Shown in pieces: positions 38,780 through 43,652 of a DNA stretch of 43,652 nucleotides. A program made the position numbers and the translations under genes. This stretch comes from Balamuthia mandrillaris (Eukaryota; Discosea; Longamoebia; Balamuthiidae). The DNA lies in NCBI GenBank assembly GCA_031835245.1, contig JAVKOQ010000399.1, positions 1-43,652 of the forward strand, given 5' to 3'. Positions within the stretch are counted from its first letter, which is position 1, and each line of letters opens with the position of its first letter. Below the pieces are notes generated by a model, which worked only from the letters and a program-made list of their open reading frames with translations, had not been told where the DNA came from and did no database searches.

Positions 38780-38992
38780 AGTTTATTTGCTCTGAGAGCA
38801 ACACCAATCTATACATAAAAAGTAAGCCTTGTACATACATAGTGTACTCTTACTTTTCTTACTCCCTCATCCTCAATGCCTTCCCAATTGTTACTCAATT
38901 CACAAGTGAAAGGTGTTGAATGAGATTTCAGACCAACTTTGTATCATCTAGCTATCCTTTTCTTTCCCTTTCCTTTTTCCTCTTTTCCTTAC

Positions 38993-41900
38993 TTACATTA
39001 CTTCCAAAGACTGATAAAATGCAGAAGAACTTCCATGCTTCCAACTTGCTCTTGCTGCCCATAATCTCCAGACTCGTTTACAACTTTGCTTACATTGTTC
39101 CATCTCTTGAGCTCTGTTACATTTCTTTCCACTTGACAGGAGCTTTGTTGTACAGTCTTCAATAATCAGCTTTCTGACTTGTTCTTCTCTTCCATTGTCC
39201 ACACTCCAGATTCTAAAGCGATCTTCCCAAAGGTTAGGACACCTTAACAGGAAGTGTTCTGCTGTTTCTTCCTCAGCATCACATGCAGGGCACTTGCTAT
39301 CCACCTCAGACTGCTGAATGGATCCCCACTTTTTTCCAATAGGCAGTCCATCACAGCGAATAGCATTCATCAAACGTTCTTTCCTTGGGTTGGTAATCAC
39401 TAAGCTCCGTTGTTGTCCAACCAAACATCTTCCATTTGTCAAGAAGTTATGCCATAGCCATGCGCTTGTTCCTCTTTCTCCTTCAGCTGCATACTCCATC
39501 TTGGCTACTCGAGTTAAGGCCCTCATCCTCTTGGCTTTCTTTTCAACAACTGTCGTTCCGTCACCTCCCTCACCTTCATTCTTCTCCCCTTCCTCTTCAC
39601 TTGCTTGGCTTACCTCTTCAAGTAGCTCAAAGTGGCCATCTTGCCTCTCAGCATGATGAATTACTGCTTGTCTTTCCAACTCACAGTAGGCCTTGATGGT
39701 CAACCAGCCCAATTCTGCTCTACAAACCCCCGCCACAGTCCTTCGATGAACTTGCAATACACTTCTTGCTGTCTCATTCCACACTGCTTCGATCTTCTTC
39801 CACCATTATTTGGAAAGCTCTGTCATACATAATCCATATGACAAGGTAGACTTGACAATAGCCTCTGCAGCAATCTGGGCAGTGCGTGTACCAAGGCCTT
39901 GGGCAATGGCTCCCCGCTGCCTAAGGCTGTAGAGGGCTTGCTTGGCCTTGGTGATCCTCTCCTTGGCATGAGTTGTCCATTCCCCACTTTCTTCAAACCA
40001 CAGTCCCAGGTACTTGGCCTCCTTCACCCGTTTCACCGCCTCCCCCTTCAGTCTCCACTCTTGAAAATGAGCCTTCTTTCCTTGTACTAGCACCACTGAT
40101 TTCTTTGCATTGAACTGAAGTCCCAGAGCATTCACTGCCTCCACTGCTACATTCAATCTTCTCTGAAGCTCAAATGGGTCGCTGGCCACCACTGCCAAGT
40201 CATCTGCAAACAACAACCAAACATTCCTTGCTTTATCTCCTCTTTCCTTCTCCTCTGCAGCTTGTAGCTTTCTTGCCACCACATCAATGTATACATTGAA
40301 CAAGAATGGAGACAAAACTCCTCCTTGCTTAACTCCTCTTTCCACCAGAAATTCCTCTGAAAGCTGCCCATTCATGCGAATAACACTCGTCATACCATGG
40401 TACCCCTCTGTAATGATACCCACTGCTGCCTCTTCTGCTCCTCTTTTGCGTAATGTCCTTGCCAGTATGTCATGGTCAAGCATGTCATATGCCTTGCTGA
40501 TATCCAACAGAGCAATATAGGTACGTTCTTTGCTTCTCTTCATCAGGCATTTCTTCAACCGCCACACCTGATCCATGACTCCCCTTCCTTTTCTAAATCC
40601 ACCCTGGCAATTACTTATCCACCCTTGCTCTCTTGCTTGTATGTTCAATTGTACCAAGATAGCTCCTTCAAACACCTTGGCTGCATTGCATAGGAGAGTA
40701 ATACCTCTATAGTTTGCTGGATTCTGGGGATCTCCTGCCTTATGCAAGGGAATATCCACCCCCTGTTTCCACTCCTTGGGGAATATGCCTTGGTTCTCAA
40801 TGACCTTGATCAGCGTCCAAGTTGCATCTTGCACATGTTTGCCTCCATACTTCATCATTTCCCCATCAATATTGTCCACCCCAGCTGCTTTGCCCACCCT
40901 CAATCTTTTCCTCCATGCAAGATTAAAACTCTCCTTCTTAAGCCAGTTACTACCAGACCAAGGCAGTCCTTCTGGACCTGCTTCCTCTCGATGCAAGCTC
41001 CCAATGGAAGAATCCTTCCTTCCCAGCTTTGCCCAATGTTCCTTGAAGGCGGCCGTGCTACCGTGGTGCTCCCTAACTGCTTTGGGCTCTGCTCTACGCT
41101 TTGCCACTATCCTCCACATGTTGCCGATCCATTTCTGCATTTCCTTGATGTTCTCTTGTCTTTTCCACTTCATCCAGTCCCATTTGTTGGCTCTCCACAA
41201 CTTCACAAACCTTTTCCTGAGTTCCACAAATTCCTCTCTGGCCTATCCATCATTCTTTCCTTCTCTTAGCCACTGAGCATGGGCTATCACTACCTGCTTG
41301 TTCAAGGATGTTAACTCTGCTGTCCACCATGGCTTCCTTGCCCTGCTCGTTGTTGCTCCTATCAGTCTCCTTTCTCTACCAAACCATCTCATTGCACAAT
41401 CCCACAATCCTTTTTTCCACTTGCTCCAAAGATCTTCAACAGTAGCTGTTCCCTCCCGGGTTTTCTTGACCATGGCCTTCCATTCCTCTCCTTTGAAGAA
41501 ACGCTTGCACCCGCGTTTGTACTCCCTCCACCTCCTCTTGCGATCTTCCTCCGAGTAGGACTTCCACTTCCATCGTTCCATCCAAACCCCGCCACAATTA
41601 TCTGCTGGGTCCTTCAACTCGACTACCAGTGGTCGATGATCGGGCCAAGCTTGCCATCTGTCACCAACTACCTTGCCCGTCCATCTCCATGCTACCACAT
41701 AGTCCACAATGCTCTTTCGTTTTCCAGCTCTCCATGTAAATACTGGCGCTTCCTCTTCGAGCTGAGGCAACGAGAGGGCCAGCCTTTTGAAAGCCTCCAC
41801 CAACACCTTTCCTCTCGCGTTGTAAGTAGATTCACCTCTACCATTCCATCCCTTTCCAACCCTGGCGTTCCAATCACCTCCAATAATCAGGGGTCTTCCT

Positions 41901-42298
41901 TCCTTGACCACGTCCAGGATTCTTTTCTCAATCGCAGCCAAGGGGACCTTAAAGTTGTCCACGGTACCTCCTGGAGGGAGATACACTATACCGATTATAA
42001 AGATGCAACCCTGTCCCGCCAGTTCCACCCAAGTGGAGTTGGGTGTTCGCCACTCTTTCCTTTCTCCGATGTTCCCCTTGAAGCCCTCTCGAACAAAGAA
42101 ACCTGCGCCACCCCTTCCATAGCCACTCCTCCCTGGAGCAGCCCCTCCACCCATCCACCGATACCCCACCAATCGAGGGGCAACCATCCTCCTATGTTCG
42201 CACACTCCAATAATGTCAAATTGCTTACTGTCAGCCCAACAGCTGACCAATTCCTCTTGTCCCCAGCCCCTAGAGTTGACAAACGCTACTGAAGTCAT
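38993..42298 (-). pseudogene. LINE ORF2: endonuclease + reverse transcriptase, two in-frame stops
   Basis: One continuous frame of about 1100 codons with a TAG at 41243-41245 and a TAA at 39806-39808. Part 1: APE-like endonuclease (VAFVNSRGW, GVCEHRR, IIGGDWNARVG, SIVDYVVAW, WPDHRPLVVE). Part 2: reverse transcriptase (WKQGVDIPLHKAGD, NYRGITLLC, GFRKGRGVMDQ, LLDISKAYDMLDH, GVKQGGVLSPFLFNVYI, LLFADDLAVVA with the FADD catalytic pair, KYLGLWFE). Part 3: C-terminal CPACDAEEETAEHFLLRCP, a C-x2-C-x8-H-x4-C knuckle typical of L1-type ORF2. The ORF2 ATG overlaps the ORF1 stop as ATGA. Confidence 0.85.
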
Positions 42299-43113
42299 TG
42301 GGTCTCCTCTCCTTCCTCCTCCACAATGTCAGACCAGTTGGCAGCACCATGATACACCTCCTCAGCCAGCGCGATGCTTGAGAGTTCCAAAGAGCTGTCC
42401 AAGGCCACTGTTCCAACATTCTCCTCCTTTTCCTTCTTCTTCTCCATCTTTCTTTGCTCTTTAGGCTTCCACAGCGGTTTACCTTCATTCTTGGCTTCTT
42501 CAATTCGGGCTTTGCCCACCCACCAGCGGGTAAAACCATACAGCCTGGCTCTTTCCGCAATAATGTCTTCGGCAGCCTGGGCCGTCTCCAAAGTAACTCC
42601 CCAATGCTGCGTGCCATTCTTCTCTCCTACTTTCCACACTCCGACGTGCTTGAGCCCCAGCTCGAAGATCCTCTCACTTACCTTTTCCTTCTTAAGGTCC
42701 TTACCGCTCCCCACAATCGATCTGCCCTCCACCGCCCCTACCTTGGAGTAGGGACTGGCAAAGCCATACTTTGGTTTTACTGTAGACCAATAGTTCGGGT
42801 CGGTTACTGTATCTTTGGTCCACGTCCTCCTGTATATGTTGGAGTTATCCTGCCAACATATCCCTTGTTCCTTTGCCATTTCTTCCTTCCAGTATTCCAA
42901 GCTTGGTGCGCTAACTGTAGTTGCCGTTGGAGGGAAATTCCTTTCTGCAGTAATCATATCACACCGCGGAGCTGATCCGACCACCTCCGCGTAAGACCGT
43001 TGGGAACCCAGAGTAAGGCCACCTTTGGTACTATTTGCACTTCCTTTTTCCACCATAAGATTATTGATCTCCTTGTCGAGGGATTCAATCAGGTCCCTGA
43101 ATCGTACAATCAC
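42295..43113 (-). CDS. LINE ORF1 (distal part)
   Basis: About 272 codons in one frame, ending at the TGA that overlaps the ORF2 ATG. Likely RNA-binding ORF1 product: a short helix (FRDLIESLDKEINNL), an Ala/Glu-rich segment with TLETAQAAEDIIAERARLYGF, and a basic stretch (KPKEQRKMEKKKEK). No CCHC knuckle is visible. The first Met of this frame lies about 20 codons in. It may be the continuation of the preceding frame, separated by a shift, or a separate ORF. Confidence 0.55.
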   Translation of the reverse strand: MIVRFRDLIESLDKEINNLMVEKGSANSTKGGLTLGSQRSYAEVVGSAPRCDMITAERNFPPTATTVSAPSLEYWKEEMAKEQGICWQDNSNIYRRTWTKDTVTDPNYWSTVKPKYGFASPYSKVGAVEGRSIVGSGKDLKKEKVSERIFELGLKHVGVWKVGEKNGTQHWGVTLETAQAAEDIIAERARLYGFTRWWVGKARIEEAKNEGKPLWKPKEQRKMEKKKEKEENVGTVALDSSLELSSIALAEEVYHGAANWSDIVEEEGEETQ

Positions 43114-43649
43114 TGCGAGTGAGAGTACGCCTGCCTCGGAGACTTACCACACTCGCGAGAAACACGGCTAATACAATCAAACAGCAGCGCCACTTGACTG
43201 TTGGTTCGCTCCTTAACGCCGTCTGCACTGACTGAGTCCGAATCAATCTTCCCCTTGGGCACAACACTGGTCCCTTCCTCTCGGCGGGGCGAATCCGCTA
43301 CCGAGTTACACTGATCCTCTGCCCCTCTGTCGTCCTCCTCCTTTTGGTTCACCCTGGGAGAAGGAATCTTGACTGTGGTAGTGTTCAGGTGCCCATACTT
43401 TTCCCCCGCCAACTTGAACGCTTCCTCCAGAAACTGATTTAGCTTGTCCCCTTTGACAAAACACTCGGGGATCTTTGCCTCTTTTTGCACAGCTTGCAAA
43501 GCGGGCTTCCACGAACGATTACCGTTTAGGGTCCCCAGTCTAAGACGTTCCTTCATGGCCAGATCCACCCATCGACGTAGGACCTGTTCCCTCTCCTGAC
43601 TGTCAATCAATTCAGTGCTCTTGCGTGGCAGAGTCCTATTTTTCCGCAT
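43110..43649 (-). CDS. LINE upstream ORF (5' part of ORF1 or ORF0)
   Basis: 179 codons, MRKNRTLPRKSTELIDSQ..., open near the window edge, ending TCGCAGTGA where the next frame begins four bases back. Basic and charged; no domain recognised. Confidence 0.5.
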   Translation of the reverse strand: MRKNRTLPRKSTELIDSQEREQVLRRWVDLAMKERLRLGTLNGNRSWKPALQAVQKEAKIPECFVKGDKLNQFLEEAFKLAGEKYGHLNTTTVKIPSPRVNQKEEDDRGAEDQCNSVADSPRREEGTSVVPKGKIDSDSVSADGVKERTNSQVALLFDCISRVSRECGKSPRQAYSHSQ

Positions 43650-43652
43650 TTT

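Larger units (their letters stand above)
38781..43652 (-). mobile_element. Non-LTR retrotransposon (LINE) with APE endonuclease, runs off window
   Basis: Minus-strand element: ORF1 region (43649 to 42295), ORF2 (42298 to 38993; endonuclease, reverse transcriptase, C-terminal zinc knuckle) and a 3' region of about 210 bp ending in CAAATAAA next to the M3 exon. No long poly(A). The 5' end lies outside the window. Endonuclease and RT are of the L1/Tx1-like kind by motif order. ORF2 is interrupted by two in-frame stops, without frameshifts, so the copy is probably dead but young. Confidence 0.87.

Overview
The window is nuclear DNA of a unicellular eukaryote. Genes are dense and on both strands, most are split by short GT-AG introns (about 50-650 nt), and AATAAA signals sit at several gene ends. 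The gene content (a Dictyostelium-type 34 kDa actin-bundling protein, a receptor-like tyrosine kinase, F-box fusions, S1/P1 nuclease, splicing factor SF3A2) and the balanced base composition suggest an amoebozoan, perhaps a centramoebid such as Acanthamoeba or Balamuthia. That assignment is inference only. Introns carry CT/TTC microsatellites with pyrimidines on the sense strand of the host gene.

Layout. 0.4-8.2 kb: an F-box/2-oxoglutarate oxygenase gene with a frame-swapped centre, a secreted S1/P1 nuclease, a tiny single-pass membrane protein (minus), a two-TM membrane protein and a CUE-domain protein. 8.2-11.9 kb: a Mutator-like DNA transposon (MULE) with long inverted ends, inserted in the last codons of the CUE gene. 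12.4-18.3 kb: SF3A2 (minus), a probable N-myristoylated basic protein, an APH-like kinase and a fusion of an F-box with a Ras/Rab-like GTPase ending in a CaaX box. 18.5-19.9 kb: a second TIR element flanked by TTAA. 20.1-24.3 kb: a mitochondrial-type cytochrome P450 and a disordered nuclear-type protein.

25.4-32.8 kb is a surface/extracellular block: a secreted FG-GAP protein, a secreted G-G-N-(V/I)-x-(D/N) repeat protein, and (minus) a receptor tyrosine kinase whose FG-GAP ectodomain shares exon structure with the soluble FG-GAP protein. This suggests an inverted duplication that produced a receptor and a kinase-less relative. 33.7-37.4 kb: a macro-domain protein, a tRNA-Val-like gene and the actin-bundling protein. 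37.6-43.65 kb: the 3' half of an M3 metallopeptidase gene (minus), cut off by a non-LTR retrotransposon (LINE) that runs in the same direction to the window end.

Most gene models were built by hand, joining exons at GT/AG sites while keeping reading frame and family motifs. They agree well for S1/P1, SF3A2, P450, both FG-GAP genes, the macro protein and M3. Transcript data are not available here.
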